In this document: positions 10,570 to 22,939 of the stretch, in pieces | Layout: every line of letters starts with the position of its first letter | How positions within the stretch are numbered: the first letter of the stretch is position 1 | Assembly (NCBI GenBank): GCA_015680685.1 | Contig: MNCI01006000.1 | Location: 451,974-515,973, forward strand | Direction of reading: 5' to 3' | DNA length: 64,000 nt | Source: Gnetum montanum | Taxonomy: Eukaryota > Streptophyta > Gnetopsida > Gnetales > Gnetaceae | Notes under the pieces: model-generated | Told to the model about the DNA's origin: nothing | What the model saw: only the letters and a program-made list of their open reading frames with translations | Databases searched by the model: none | Made by a program: the position numbers and the translations under genes

Positions 10570-11812
10570 GCTGATTCAATGTTTAGACATAATACCACTT
10601 TAGGTATAGATGATTCACCAGGTTTGGTAGTTCCTTGCTGTCGGTGTCTGCTAACTTGAATGCTCTATTGCCGTATGCACCGATGACCAGGAAAGGGCCT
10701 TCCCATTTTGCAGATAACTTGCCTACTGGTTCACGAATGGCCTTGAGAACTAAATCTCCTTTCTTGATCGGTCATTGATGCAGGTTGTGCTGATGCTTCT
10801 GTCTTTGTTTATTCTGATATTTATCAATGGTGTCGAGCATCTGGATGAATTTCTCCTCCACTGAGTCTAAATCCACGATTCTAGACTCATTGTGTTGAGT
10901 CTCATTTATAACCGTAGATAGGACCATACGCAATGAAGGAAACTATAATTCCAAGGGCAACACTACTTCGGATCCATAGACCAACCTGTAGGGCATCCTG
11001 TCTGTGGTTGTTCTGCACGTCATACGATACACCCATAGCACATAGAGGATTTTTTCATCCCACTGCTTCTTATTACTGTTGAGCATTTTATTGAGTAAAT
11101 TGATAATCACCTTGTTTGTCGCTTCTACTTGACCATTTGCTTGCGGGTAATAAGGTGAAGAAAAAGATTGCTTGATACCAAGATTATTGCAAAAAGATTT
11201 GGTTTCTGTGGTACTAAATTGTGGTCCGTTGTCAGTCACAATATGGTCTAAGATGAAATGGCAGACCTGTCGAGATGTAATCTTTCATAGGGGAATAGCC
11301 TCAACCCACTTTGTAAAATACTTACTGGCAGTGATAATGAAGCTATGACCTGCGGAAGATTTAGGTGAGATGGGACTTATGATGTCCAGTCCCCATCGTT
11401 GGAATGACCAAGTAATTTGGGTAGTGTGTAACTCAGTCGATGGCACGTGTATTAAATTTGCGTAACGCTGGCATGTGTCACACGTCTTAACCTTGGCAAG
11501 GCAGTCTTTTTCCATGTACGACCAGTAGTACCCTAAGTGTCTAATTTTAGCAATCATTGCTCGCAGGGCTACGTGTCCCCCACATAGCCCTTCATGGACT
11601 TCGTTAACTATTTGTTGTGCTTGGTCACTATTAACACAAGTAAGCAATACCCCATCGAAGGAGCGTCTACAGAGAGTACTGTCTCCAAGGATGACATATT
11701 TCCTGGCATGCTTGCGCACTGCATCTTCTTGCGCATGTGTTAACTCGTGCAGCGGTTCGCCATGCAGAAGGTAAGTTTTAATGCTATCATACCATTCTGA
11801 CGTTCCTTCCAT
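10570..11812 (-). pseudogene. int: Element C integrase, broken
   Basis: Integrase of the minus-strand element C. From 11812 downward it shows the HHCC zinc-binding region (H.GLCGGHVA ... CDTCQRYA), the first catalytic Asp in RWGLDIISPISP, the second in TDNGPQFSTTE, and the Glu in GQVEATNK, so all three D,D35E residues are present. The C-terminal part (about 10850-10600) has KKGDLVLK and KWEGPFLVIGAYG. Damage: a stop just after KWVEAIPL near 11284, loss of about ten residues just before TDNGPQF (the HFG.P..I segment present in element B is missing), and stops near 10940 and 10775. It cannot make one intact enzyme. Confidence 0.85.
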
Positions 11813-12268
11813 GTTTAATAAAGAAATCTACGCCGCTTGAATGACAGGCTCTATACATTCTATCATTAAAATGGTCCAAGTGAAAAACAAGTGTGGTGGC
11901 ACGTTTAATGCCAGTGTTGCCAGTGCATTGGCAATAGCATTTTCATTGCGCGACACTTGTTAGGTATCGGTTGTCATGAATTGCTTCAGGAGATCTTTAG
12001 CCATATCGCAGTAGGACTGTAGGTGCACAGCCTTGCAAGCGTAGACTTCTGTGATTTGATTGATGACAAGAATCGAATTTCCTTAGATCACCAGGTGTTG
12101 AACTTTAAGTTCTATGGCTGTCAACAACCCTCTAAGGAGCCCCTCATACTCTACCATGTTGTTTGTACAAGGGAATGTCAGGCGGTAAGCCAATGGATGC
12201 ACATCCTTGGGGGTAAGTGTAATAACGGTGGCGGCACTACCGCCCCTAGTGGTTGAAGCTCTGTTGAA
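11813..12268 (-). pseudogene. Element C archaeal-type RNase H domain
   Basis: This is the second RNase H of Tat-lineage elements, between the first RNase H and integrase. Visible motifs in sense order are NNMVEYEGLLRGLL, ITEVYACKAVHLQSYCD and ENAIANALATLALNV. Compared with element B, the third acidic motif (RGD) is replaced by a stop followed by GN, and ADALATLAL reads ANALATLAL. The catalytic set is therefore damaged. Confidence 0.7.
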
Positions 12269-14047
12269 TTATAACATTGCTTCAAGGCCTGTTGATACAG
12301 GGCTTAAACTATGTACATGTTCATCCAGAAATTCTGGCTCTATTATAGCTTGGTCGTTAATCGGCAACATTGCTAATTGGTCAGCTATGGCTTGGCCTTT
12401 GGTGGATGATTGACCAACATAATGTAAATCAAACTCAGCTGTGATAGCTTTCCAACAAGCTATCCTACTACTTTCATACAAATTGTTGGAGATATCCCGC
12501 AGAACATTACTTTTACAAATTATGTTGACTTGACTACGGAAAATATAATGCCTACATTTTTTGAGTGCAAAAACTAATGCCAAATAGTTACACTCCACTT
12601 TGTTGTACCTTGTTTCATATGCAAATAGAGCATGACTAAGGTAATAGGTAGGTGCTTCTGACCCATCGTTCCTCTTTTGGCACAGTAACACAACTATGGA
12701 CACATCCGAGTTAGCTAGATAAATGTAGAAAGGCTGATCCCTTTGTGGCGGGAAAATTGTTTGTAAATGTTGCAGCTCTTCTTTTAAATTGTCAAATGCA
12801 CACTGGCAATCATTGATCCATTAAAAATTGATGCCCTTCTTTAGAAGATGTTGTATGGGGTGTAATTTATCTGTTAACTTTGAAATGAATAGCCTGATGA
12901 ATTGAAGTCTACCCTATAACCCACGTAATTCTTTGAGATTTGTTGGTGGCGTTAAGTCGGTGATGGCTTTAACCTTGTCGGGGTCGACTTGAATGCCAGT
13001 CTCTGATACCAAAAACCCTAACATGCATCCGATTTTGACTCCGAATACGCATTTCTTTGGGTTGAGCTGTAAGTCATGTTTGAGACATCATTTAAGGACT
13101 AACTCTAGGTCTTTTGAATGATCTTCTGACTTTATAGACTTGACAGCTATGTGATCTATGTAGTCGTTCAATCTTCCTAAGAGATAATTGCTAAAGATGT
13201 ATGTCATAGCTCGTTGATATGTTGCTTCAGCATTTTTTAACCCGAAAGGCATCATGGTGTAGCAGAAGGTCCCCCAGGGCATCATGAATGTTGTGGTCAA
13301 TTGGTGCTCTAGGTTAATATGAATTTGATTATAGCTTGAAAAACCATCCATAAAGGACAGGAGCGCATGACCAACTATTGTGTCGATCAGTTGGTTGATA
13401 CTCAGTAACGGGAAGTTCTCCTTAATCGTAGCTTCGTTCAGATCCCAGAAGTCTACACAAATGTGTATGCCTCCCATTTTCTTAGAGACAACTACAATGT
13501 TGGACACCCAATCTAAGTAATCAACCGCATGGATGAAACTAGCTTGATATAGCTTGGTGATTTCATCATGCACTGCTAGCACGATTTTCAGCTTAATCTT
13601 TCGTGCCTTCTGTCTAATTGGTTTGATGCGTGTGTCTAAGATTATGTTGTGCTATATTAATCTCAGGTTTAAACCCGACATGTCTTCATATGACCACGTG
13701 AATACAACAACGTTGTTTTGGAGCACTTGGGTCATGTCACTCTGCATCTGTTGGTCTAGGAGAGAACTAACCCTAAGAGTTTTATTTTCACCCTTGTGCG
13801 TAACCACAGGGACCTCGCCAAGAGGGTCCTCGATTACATCACTAGCCTCGAGGTCGAATATTTGGGCTAGATGTTCTGCACAGTCTGGGGATGTTCCCAA
13901 TGTTGCTATGGTTGCGTCATAAAGGGAAAGGTTTGTTCCTACTAGCGTGTGATCGTAGTGTCTAATGACCTTCCCATGTGGCCCTGTTAAGGCTAAGGGT
14001 GCGGATAAAGCTATGTCCATTTGTGAGTGATCCTGCAAAATCACCAA
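12269..14047 (-). pseudogene. pol: Element C reverse transcriptase and RNase H, broken
   Basis: The RT of element C reads from about 14047 to 12900. It has VVTHKGENKTLRVSSLL, WSYEDMSGLN, HDEITKLYQASFI, ICVDFWDLNEATI, LLSFMDGFSSYNQIHI, PWGTFCYTMMPFGLKNAEAT and the active-site region LNDYIDHIAVKS. The expected YVDD is YIDH, so the second catalytic Asp is His. The first RNase H domain follows (12703-12269, with EAPTYYLSHALFAYE). In-frame stops fall near 13620, 13085 and 12825. The domain order and the PWGTFCY/MPFGLKN signature place it in the Tat lineage. Confidence 0.88.
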
Positions 14048-14487
14048 AAATGGAAGTTGCTACATTATTTTTTCGTCAATCTATTAAATGATAAAATTTT
14101 GTTTGTTTTTGTGTCAGAATTACATGTTACAAAAGTTTCCAGTTTAAGGTCTGAGTGGACCATTACAAATACACATAGTTTGTAAAAAGAAATGCCGAGC
14201 TAAGCTTCCCAGATGCTAGCGTATGAAATGAGATGAGAGGTGCAACGTGGTGCATCTAACGTGTCGAAATGATTGGATTTTTATTTTGCAAAAACCATAG
14301 TTAATGCGGCCGAATTACGAGGTGATAAGCATTGCGTTAGTTTAGGGTCATTTTGGACCGCAACTCGCACGATATCTATGACATTAATGCCTAGATCTTC
14401 GCATTTTATGTCATACTAACACCCGTGTTTCGGGAAAGTTCCATGTCGATCAAGCAAAAAGAATCAGTTGGTTTCGAGCATTTTGTT

Positions 14488-14493
14488 TATAAA
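14488..14493 (+). promoter_or_regulatory. Candidate TATA box of the element C antisense gene
   Basis: TATAAA in the context TTTTGTTTATAAACCAGTGG, on the plus strand, 130 bp upstream of the antisense gene ATG at 14623. The stronger parallel is in element B (30020-30027). Confidence 0.4.
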
Positions 14494-14622
14494 CCAGTGG
14501 TTCATACTCAAAACAGGTTACCGATATCATGAATTCAAACATGGTTATAGCAAGAAGAGAGCGTGAGCAAGGCATGAGTAGAGGATTTCATGAGGACTTT
14601 GTTCAATTACAACCTTTGCAAC

Positions 14623-17600
14623 AATGGCACCCAAGGTTAAAGAAAAGAACACTAAGTTGTCCAGGATTGACGAGATGCACGAGAGTTTGCAGCAGATTTC
14701 AAAGGCCAGAGTAGAAGCTCTGGACGTTACTCCGCTTAATCGGTAAGTTACTGTTCACCCTTTTACACTATTGTCATGTTTGTTGCAACGTCGTGGTTTG
14801 TATATTTTGGGTTCTTATGTTGGTCGGGCGTTAATATCCATTTGTACAAACTAAACTATTGTTATGAAGGTTTAGGCAGTAAGGAATAATGTTGTATAGA
14901 GATAGTGTATAGCGTGTAGATGTAATGTAATCAGAGTTCTGTAATAATTATATATTGCATCGGAGTAATACGTAGTATTCTCTTTCATCACCGTCGTTAG
15001 AGACAGACCTTAAGCTATTACAAGGGTTTAGGGAATTTTGGCTATGCACCTCCAGTATACACTGTAATTTTTCAGGAATTGTGCAAGCCCTAGTGTGGCG
15101 TAACAAATATTCATGTCTAGATTTTGTCTAAAAGTAGCATATTTGTATCCTATAGTATTATGCTAAAGCCCGTCCTAATCATTTTGGACATCATGGGCGT
15201 TCTGTGCTGCGTTCATGTCCCCTCGGCCAATGTTCCTCCTCCTCATGCTCGTCTAAAGGAGGAGGCGGTGTGGTTCTGAAGAGGTGCACGAGATTTTTTG
15301 CAATTTTTCCTTGACAATTATAGCGTAATCATCTGGTCACATCTACCAGGTGATGTAGCCGCTACTATTTTAGAGATGTTATTGGTCGGTTCGACACAGA
15401 GTGTCTTAGCATTTCTATCAGACGGTGCGATTGAAACTATGCGGGTGCAAGACCACGAATAGAATGTTAGAGGTTTAAGGTGTTTAACCTAGATCTGGGA
15501 AATGCCCAGGTTTAATTGTTATCATGCCAATAACACTTTATTCGTGTCCTGTCATCCCACAACCTATTTCCAGAATCCACCTGGTACCGTGCATTACGCA
15601 GGCGGGTAAGTTTCGTTTCACTTCAAATTATTGTAATGCTAACTACTGTTTAGATGCATATTGAGCGTAAAGAGTTGTTTGTGTTTCTGGCATAGGTTTT
15701 TTATCAATGAAAGTGGTCTTATGGGAAATAATGATACATTTTTATTGGTCGAGAGTGCATTAAGGGAGTTTACCTCTATCAGCAACATGCGGGCTGCCAT
15801 CATGGGACATTTGGCGTTCAAGATCCCAGAATACCCTACCTGCCGACTTCTTTTCTAGGTGCAAGAAACTTGGATGGCTGGATAAGGAGTGGACTTTGGA
15901 CCCTCCCCTTACCGTTGCAAATGTTCAAAGGAAAATCCCTCTATTTCCTTTACCTTTCGGGCCTGGTAACCTTTGTCGTAATAATGAATTGTGTCAATGT
16001 TGTGTGATGATGATGTGAAATCATCTTGATTTAACTGTGGTTTCATGTTAATAGTCAGCGAATCACGGGAGATTATGATCATGGCTTCAGGTCATGAGGC
16101 CAGCAGTCTCTTCTTCCGTCATGATGACATAAAGGAGGCAAAACGTTGGCCCCGCCATAGAGCGGCCCCAATTGTAGTAACCACTAACATTCGGGAAGCT
16201 GGACTGATGGACCTTTGCTTGGTCATAACCCTTGATGCTACTGCAGGTGAAATGTTGACCCTAGTCAACTCCTTTAGCAAGGAAGCTGAGCGTCTCTGCA
16301 TACGCATACGTAATGTGCATGTAAATTTTGACATTGACGCTCAGCTATTTTCCGATCGGAGCTCCTCTTTCTAGAGCTTGGAGCTCCTCTTCTATAGATG
16401 AAAAGTCGAAGAGGAGCTCCAAGCTCTAGAAAGAGATAGAAGAGTGGCTAGGGGTTCAGATAGAAACTAAGGGGATCCCTAATGATAGGATTGAGTTGGA
16501 GGTGGCCCATACCGTTTACCAACTTTTTCGGGCTTGGGCCTTTCCCAAGATACTCTCGCAAGAGAGACTCCTCACCATCGAGCAAGCTTGAATTATGCGA
16601 GAGGTCTTAGAGGAGGGGACACGATTCAATTGGGCAAGCTATTTTGCCGAAGGCTTGCGCGTTCAGATGGTTAGGCTTCGCTAGAATCTTGAAACCCATT
16701 TCAACATGCATTTTTCCTTCTTCATAGCTTGCTTTCGGTGTTTTGCCAAATTTCTGGTGGTCTAGAGGAATGGGGTCTAGGTGCAACAAGATCGCAGACA
16801 AATCTCCAAACCATGGATCTCCCATATTTTTGGCACTGCTCGATCGCAAGACCCTCCTGACGGGATCGAGGAGTTATTGTCAATAATGACTAGAAGTATG
16901 ATGGCACCTCGAACGTGGGGCCAGGATAGTGTGGGTGGAGCGCCCCCCTCTTACATCGATAGTGTGTCGAGGGGGAAGCACCTGGCTGCTGAGATAGTGG
17001 ATTCGTCAGTGCCTTAGAAAAGACCTCATTTAAACAAGGGATCTACCGAGCCAGCGGGTGGTGTCGGGAAAAAGATGCAAATCAGGTTCCAATGGAGTAT
17101 TCTTCTAGGTGGTATGTGTCCAAATGTATTAGCGGTTATGATTTGCATAGAGACTGTAGCGTAACATTTGTTGAACAAAAGTGAAATCTTATGTTAACTA
17201 GTCATGTTGTATAACAGCGAGAGAAAAGGTTGTAGACCGATTGACCCTTGAAATAGGGGCTATGGTCTTATGGCATGGAGAAGGGGCCTTGGTCTCAGAA
17301 GAAAAGGCCCTAGTTAATAAGGCGAGGAGTGCACAGCCTCCTGCGTGTGAAGAGGAAATAGCTGTGGAGGATGCCGAAGTCTTTTCGGCTAGAATTAACC
17401 GAGGCAAGTGGTTTGTCGCTAGATAAAATTAATTTTTTTTTGTACTGGTTGTCGTAATATCTTAGTCATACCTTTTATCCTATGTAATAGGTGGCCAGAG
17501 CGTGCCCTTGACAGTGGTGGCGACTCAATCCTAGGGTGAATTTCCTAATAAATGTGCCTTTATGGAAGGGGTCATTCAAGATATGATTGGTCGCTTAGAG

Positions 17601-18823
17601 TGAATCGATCTTGAAGTTGGTATGATACAATCATTACACAAGGGTTATTTTACTATGGTATTATGCTAATTAATTATGCCTAACTATTATTTTCATGTTA
17701 TTCGGAGCTCACCTCAGATGGGACCCGTCAAAGCCTATCGATTTAGACACCACCGATCCCTCATCAGAAGCGACCGTCGTGCCATACAACATTTACGATG
17801 AAATGCATAAATGTGCTTTACACTCAACTCGCTCCTTATGGAAATGTCAGAACGTAAATGAGGACCTCTGGAAGAGATTGCACAGGTCTAAGAAGGAGAG
17901 AGTGGCTCTACGTGATGAGGTCGGGGATCTAAGATCACGGAATGAATTCCTGCAAGCCTAGGAGACGGGATGCAAGGACTAGAGGACAGCTATCATTGAC
18001 TACGTCCGTTATTGGGCTGTCATCAGGAATAGTGTCCAAACTAGTCATGAATTGGTTGAACAGTGTATGCAAATGGACCTCCTTGCTCAGAAGAACCAGG
18101 ACTGGAAGGACTTTAGCGTGAGTATTCAAGAGTGGGGGTAGACGCAAAAAGATCATAAACAGGTCTACAAATGAGAAAGTGCTGCCTACCATCAACGTTA
18201 TAGGGACTCTACTGTTGAGGCTCAATCCCTTCGGTTGTTTCTCAACATTATAGGTGCTTCCAAGGAATTTGAAAAGTTCTAGGAGCAGGTGACGGTGAGT
18301 GCCTCTCCAGAAAGGGAAGTGACTCTTCCTGGAGGTGAGACTATCGTCCCTTCTTTCTTCCCTGAACCATCTTGATGGACTTCCATGGATAAGGGGAAGG
18401 TCAAGGATGGAACTAATCTAGGGGACGGGGTTTGGTTTGAGCTTACCAAGGACGAAATCATGTGACGTCTATGGATCGGCTTAGAACAAGTCCCCTTTGC
18501 TGCTGATGCGGGACCATCATAGGTAAGTTGCAGTATTATTACATTTTTGTTATACCTAGTTTTGAAGACGATGTTAATCTATATACCATGTCTAATCACA
18601 GGAAAGACCTGAGGAGATTCCTCGACAGGATGAAGCTAACGAAGATGATGGTCCTCATGAAGAGGGTTTACAGGAAATAGAGCGTATTGAAGGATCCCAC
18701 GAAGAGGACTGTCCTTATGAAGGGGTTCCTCATGCAAAGGGTGGCCTCTATGAGGAAGACCTCCTCGGAGTAGAAGCTGAACTAGAGGATACAGGAGACA
18801 GTGGTAGTAAGGGGGATGCGTAA
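14623..18823 (+). pseudogene. Element C antisense multi-exon gene, function unknown
   Basis: This gene lies on the strand opposite to element C, between its protease and RT. Likely exons are 14623-14741 (donor GTAAGT), 15076-15605 (donor GTAAGT), 15696-15965, 16055-17111, about 17218-17407, 17491-17619, about 17705-18522 (donor GTAAGT) and 18602-18823 (TAA stop). Exon sizes and phases parallel element B: exon 3 is 270 against 269 nt and exon 4 is 1057 against 1047 nt. Matching peptides include NPPGTVHYAGG (B: NPPGIVYQVDR), GWLDKEWT (B: GWLHGDWS), DIDAQLF and AHLRWDPSKPIDL (B: AKLRWDPSEIVNI). Exon 7 is charged and probably coiled-coil; exon 8 is very acidic. Several stops and a frameshift near 15855 break it. 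The acceptor before exon 7 reads TTCG where AG is expected. I do not recognise the family; a transposon-associated plant domain is possible but untested. Confidence 0.7.
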
Positions 18824-19009
18824 TGGATTAGCCTTGGGTTTTTATCATGGTGTAACAAGACAAGAGACTACATTTCTTTCTTTTAACGTATTTGAAACAA
18901 ATTTTGGTATTAATGTTAATGTTCTTTTTGTTGTTTCCTCTTTATGTAAAATGTATCGTAGGTTTTAACGTTATGGTAAATTGTGATTAGTTTTAAAAGC
19001 GTAGCATCA

Positions 19010-19530
19010 ATGTGGTTACTAGTTTGAAGCCATTGCGGGCTGTTAAATTGTCTAAATGTAAAGCATAAATGACATTGCTAGTTTAAGGCCATTTTGGGCT
19101 TTGTATAGTTTAAGGCCGTTTCAGGCCCTTTTTAGTAGTTTAAGGTGCCAAGCGTAAACGAATTTCTAGTACAGAGTGTAAAGGAAATTCAAGTACAGAG
19201 CGTAAATGACATTGCTAGTTTAAGGCCATTTTGGGCCCTGAATAGTTTAAGGTCGTTTTGGGCCCCCTGTTTTTTTAGTTTAAGGTATGAAGAGTAAGCG
19301 TAAATTGGATTCCGGTATAAAGCGTGAATGAAATTTTTGTTCTAAGCGTAAATGGTATTTAGATATAAAGAGTAAATGAAATTGCTAGTTTAAGGCGATT
19401 TCGGGCCGTAGCTGATTCAAGTGCCACGCGTAAATAAAGTCGCTAGTTTAGGGCCATTTTGGGCCTTTGCATTATTCGGGTGCGAAGTGTAGATAAGGTT
19501 GCTAGTTTAAGGCCATTTTGGGCCTTTTCA
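19010..19530. repeat. Spacer-border repeats, TAGTTTAAGGCCATTTTGGGCC type (element C)
   Basis: Repeated copies of TAGTTTAAGGCCATTTTGGGCC, separated by AGCGTAAATGAAATTGC-like linkers, lie between the 3' end of the antisense gene and the protease. The same motif sits at both spacer borders in element B and next to the protease in element E. Confidence 0.8.
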
Positions 19531-19838
19531 TAGGAGTAAAGAAAATAGAAACGTAAAGCTAAACACAAAGATAAACATGAGCGTAATGAGACTAGCTAGT
19601 GGAAAACATAAGTACATGCGTAAACATAAGAAGTATAGACGGTAAGTGTAAATAGAATGGATGATGAGATTGTATTAGTTAGGAAACATTGCTAACTCCG
19701 TAACTATTTCTTAATTTCTTTGATTTTCAACAATGCATAAGGACGGGGAGATTTATGGCCCTTCCCCTTCACATCGCAATCTTCCTCTGGGAATGGTAGT
19801 TCAGCCCAAGTCAGGCTGTCATCAGCCACTGTTACGGC

Positions 19839-20507
19839 TCACTCGGGTACTTGGATAGGGGATTGATTCTCAAGCATTTCGATCTCCGAACCTTGTTTTG
19901 TCTCTATGTTATTAACGACCTGAGGGGTTATTTCATCACCACGGATAACCACTTCTCCTCCTACGTAAGGCAAATGGATTTCCTGATGAATGGGTGATAA
20001 AACTGCTCTCAGTTGGGCTAACCAAGACCTCCCAAGAATCAAATTGAATCCAGGCATTTCCTCAACCACGATCAATGTAGCGTCTATGGGGAACTGGTCC
20101 CCTTCCACAAAGTTGATATGGACGGTCCCTTTGACCTGCACCCATGTCCCATTGAACGAATTTAGACATGACGTTGTTGTAGGAATGATCTGATTGATCA
20201 GGCCTACTTTATCCACTATGGAATAAGGGATGACATTAGTAGCCACCTCGTCATCTACATGTACTCTCCGGATTCGATGTTGGCCGACTCGGATGGTGAT
20301 GAACATGGGTGTTGTCGTCACTTGACCCTCAGGATTGTCCTTAATGGATTCATCACGAAAGGTCAACGAGGTGGGATCTGGTTTTTTAGCAGTGGGGGGA
20401 AGCATGATAGAGTGAATTGCTTCTTCGTCTATCAGTAGGCTTTCATCCACAGGTATGGACGTTAGCATGCGAACCATAGCCTCACGATGTATCTGCAATG
20501 TCATCAC
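19839..20507 (-). pseudogene. pro: Element C retroviral-type aspartic protease
   Basis: A 222-residue open frame for the protease that would process Gag-Pol. It has FITIRVGQHRIRRVHV, then VHVDDEVATNVIPYS where element B has VHVDDGATTNVVPY, and later GFNLILGRSWLAQLRAV, the conserved ILGRPWL-type C-terminal motif. The catalytic D-x-G reads D-D-E here, so the Gly of the active-site triplet is lost and the enzyme is probably inactive. The end beyond 19839 is interrupted by a stop compared with element B. Confidence 0.8.
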
Positions 20508-20763
20508 AAGTCATAAAGGCTCAATGTTGTATTTTTTTGTTTTTCAGAGCCTATTTGACTTGTGCCAAGGCATCAAAGAGATATTTCCCACAATCGGGTT
20601 GTTTGTCACCCTTTTCCTCTTCCATTCGCCCTAAGAGGTAAATTTCATGGGGAAGAGTGACATTTGGCCGAGGGTTACACTTCCTTTGGCCTGGGGGAGA
20701 TAATTGTTTTCGTGTAACCTCTTTGTTTTTGACAAGTGGGGCTAAAGGTGCAGAAGCGAGGGG

Positions 20764-22934
20764 TTAAGGTTTGGGTAACCCCAGCATAAGAGGGCCCTTG
20801 GCCACATCAATAGTAATAGTAGGAGGGTTTGACTTAGAAGATTGCCTCTGTGTAGGAGAGGTTGTTGATAGTTTTGGCACTCTAATGACTAAGGGTGTCT
20901 TGGGTGTAGGTGTGGGCTGGGCCGCGGCTTTAATGACTGCGGGCTGTCGAGAAGCATTCTGAGATGTAATTTGAAGGATGAAAGGGTGCCTTGGAGTGCC
21001 ACTTGTCAGTGCTGATGGACCTGTTGTTTGGGTCGATTTAGGTTGCATTCGCAACACAAAAGGCTACCTTTGTTGCACCTGATTATCACCCTCTGTTCCT
21101 ACCACGTTGATTGTGTACCCTGCATTGTTTGCATTCAATGGATCTTGGTACACATGCATGGCCTATTTTTTTGGGCATGTCAGGCTACTGCTATCTAAGA
21201 TCAAGTCACCTTGATCTATCAGATGTTGGATGTCATCCATCAATGCCCAGCAGTAGTCCATGTCATGGCCGCACAATTGATGGTAGTCGCAGAATTAGTC
21301 TAGCTTAAAGTTCTTGGGCATAGGCGGTTCATTAGGTTGGGCTAAGGAGGGATTCTTGAGTAGCTCGCAGTGGCACCTGTGGCATTTCAGAGCCTCCTCG
21401 GACACTGCCTTGTGTCAGATGTGGCTGGTTCCCAATAATTGCTTCAGAAGTTCTGAAGGCTTCATAGGTAGGGTCATGTAATTTGAGCGATCTTTACACT
21501 CAAATTTCGGCCTTGGTTGTAGAGATGTTTTAGGGGCAGAAGTACCTTCTTGATTGGTGCCACCTGAGCTGGTTGTTGGCTCAGCTGGATCCACGGTAGT
21601 TTTCTTGCCGTTTATGTTCTTTTTCTTGGCCGCTTCAGTAACCTCTGCAACTGTAGTCATCGTGACTTTTCCTTTATCCTTACCCTTGCTGTGGGCATTT
21701 TTGTAGGCCAAATATGCCAGATCTTTACTAGCCTTCGCTACATCTTAGATGCTCTTAGTTTGAGCAAAGGCTTGGCTGAGGGAACAGGAGGTGAGGTAAT
21801 ATAGCTTAGACTTGATAAAGTTGTTGACTACTCCTTTCAAGATTGCTAGTAGATGGACATCCGCGATGGGTTCACGGATTTCATTCAAGGTGGTGCTCCA
21901 CCGTTGTATGAACTTTTGAACTGACTCAAGTGGATCTTACTTAACTACCATGAGCTAGTCCAGTGTGACTTCTAGATTCAGGTTGTATTTGAAACAAGTC
22001 ACAAACTGGGTTAACAACTCTTCCAAAGTTGAAATGGAAGCACGTGGAAGTGCTCGATACCAATCCAAAGCTTTACCCGTTAAGGACATGGCAAAGACAC
22101 AGATTATAGTATGCAGCCATTGTTGCAACAATAAGGACTCTGACCTAAAAGTGACGAGGTGGGTGTTGGGATCACCTTCCCCATTATATTTTTTGAAATG
22201 GGGAAGGGGCAACCCAGGTGGCAACGACAGGACTGGGACTGCTAGGCTAATAGGGTCATCATGGTTGAAATCCATGACTTGTACCATGTCAGAGAAAATA
22301 GCCTTGAGATGCTTGACTTCTTCTATAAGGGTCTAGATGAGCTGGAAGGCTTGATCTAGACTCGTAGATGATGATGTCATTTGTGGAGCAGAAGGGGGAG
22401 CCACACTAGGTGGTGACATAGAGGCAACAACTTGGCCAGTGGTTGGTGCTATCGGGATAGTCCCTGCAGGCAGTGTTTCTTGTGGCATCCACCATCTGGT
22501 GGTTGGTGTAGATGGGAGAATCACCATCGGCTATGCTATTGGGTACGCTGTTTGTGTAACCGAGGGCATGGTCAATGGTCCTGCAACTAGGTTTGGCACT
22601 TGCAGGACATGGCCTTGAGGGTGGGGATGGTGGTGCATTTGTGAAGGATGTGCAAAAAGAGACATGTTTGGAGCCCACCATGCTGTGGTGGTAGGCTCTT
22701 TCATGTGAATGGGGAGCGTATTTGGCATTGCAGGTATCGCATGCACATGCGGTGGCACAGGTGCAGGCACACGATGAGGTGACTTAGGTTTAGGGTGTGA
22801 GATGGACCTTCACCTGGGAAGAAAGTCAGTGAGAGAAAATGTAAACGTGGTGAATGTGAGACTCAATCGGTGTTAGATAATGTCAAAGGTGTGGTGACCA
22901 TGAACAACGAATTTACATGAGACATTGTGGAGGG
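20764..22934 (-). pseudogene. gag: Element C gag, main part (cut by element B)
   Basis: The larger part of C's gag, left of the B insertion; its N terminus is at 41657-42110. In sense order it holds a P-rich segment (22770-22333), the gag core (22287-21780, with FNHDDPISLAVPVL, FKKYNGEGDPNTHLVTFR and LDWYRALPRASISTLEELL), a lysine-rich stretch (21711-21580), a modified zinc knuckle (CDYHQLCGHDMDYC near 21280) and a P-rich linker with PFVLRMQP, PFILQITS and PLVIRVPKL repeats (21060-20764). Several stops interrupt it (for example near 21745 and 21300). Confidence 0.85.
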
Positions 22935-22939
22935 AGGGG
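22935..22939. repeat. Target-site duplication of element B, left copy
   Basis: AGGGG immediately before the B 3' LTR; the same AGGGG follows the B 5' LTR at 41652-41656. The exact 5-bp duplication fixes the boundaries of B and shows it landed in C's gag. Confidence 0.88.
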
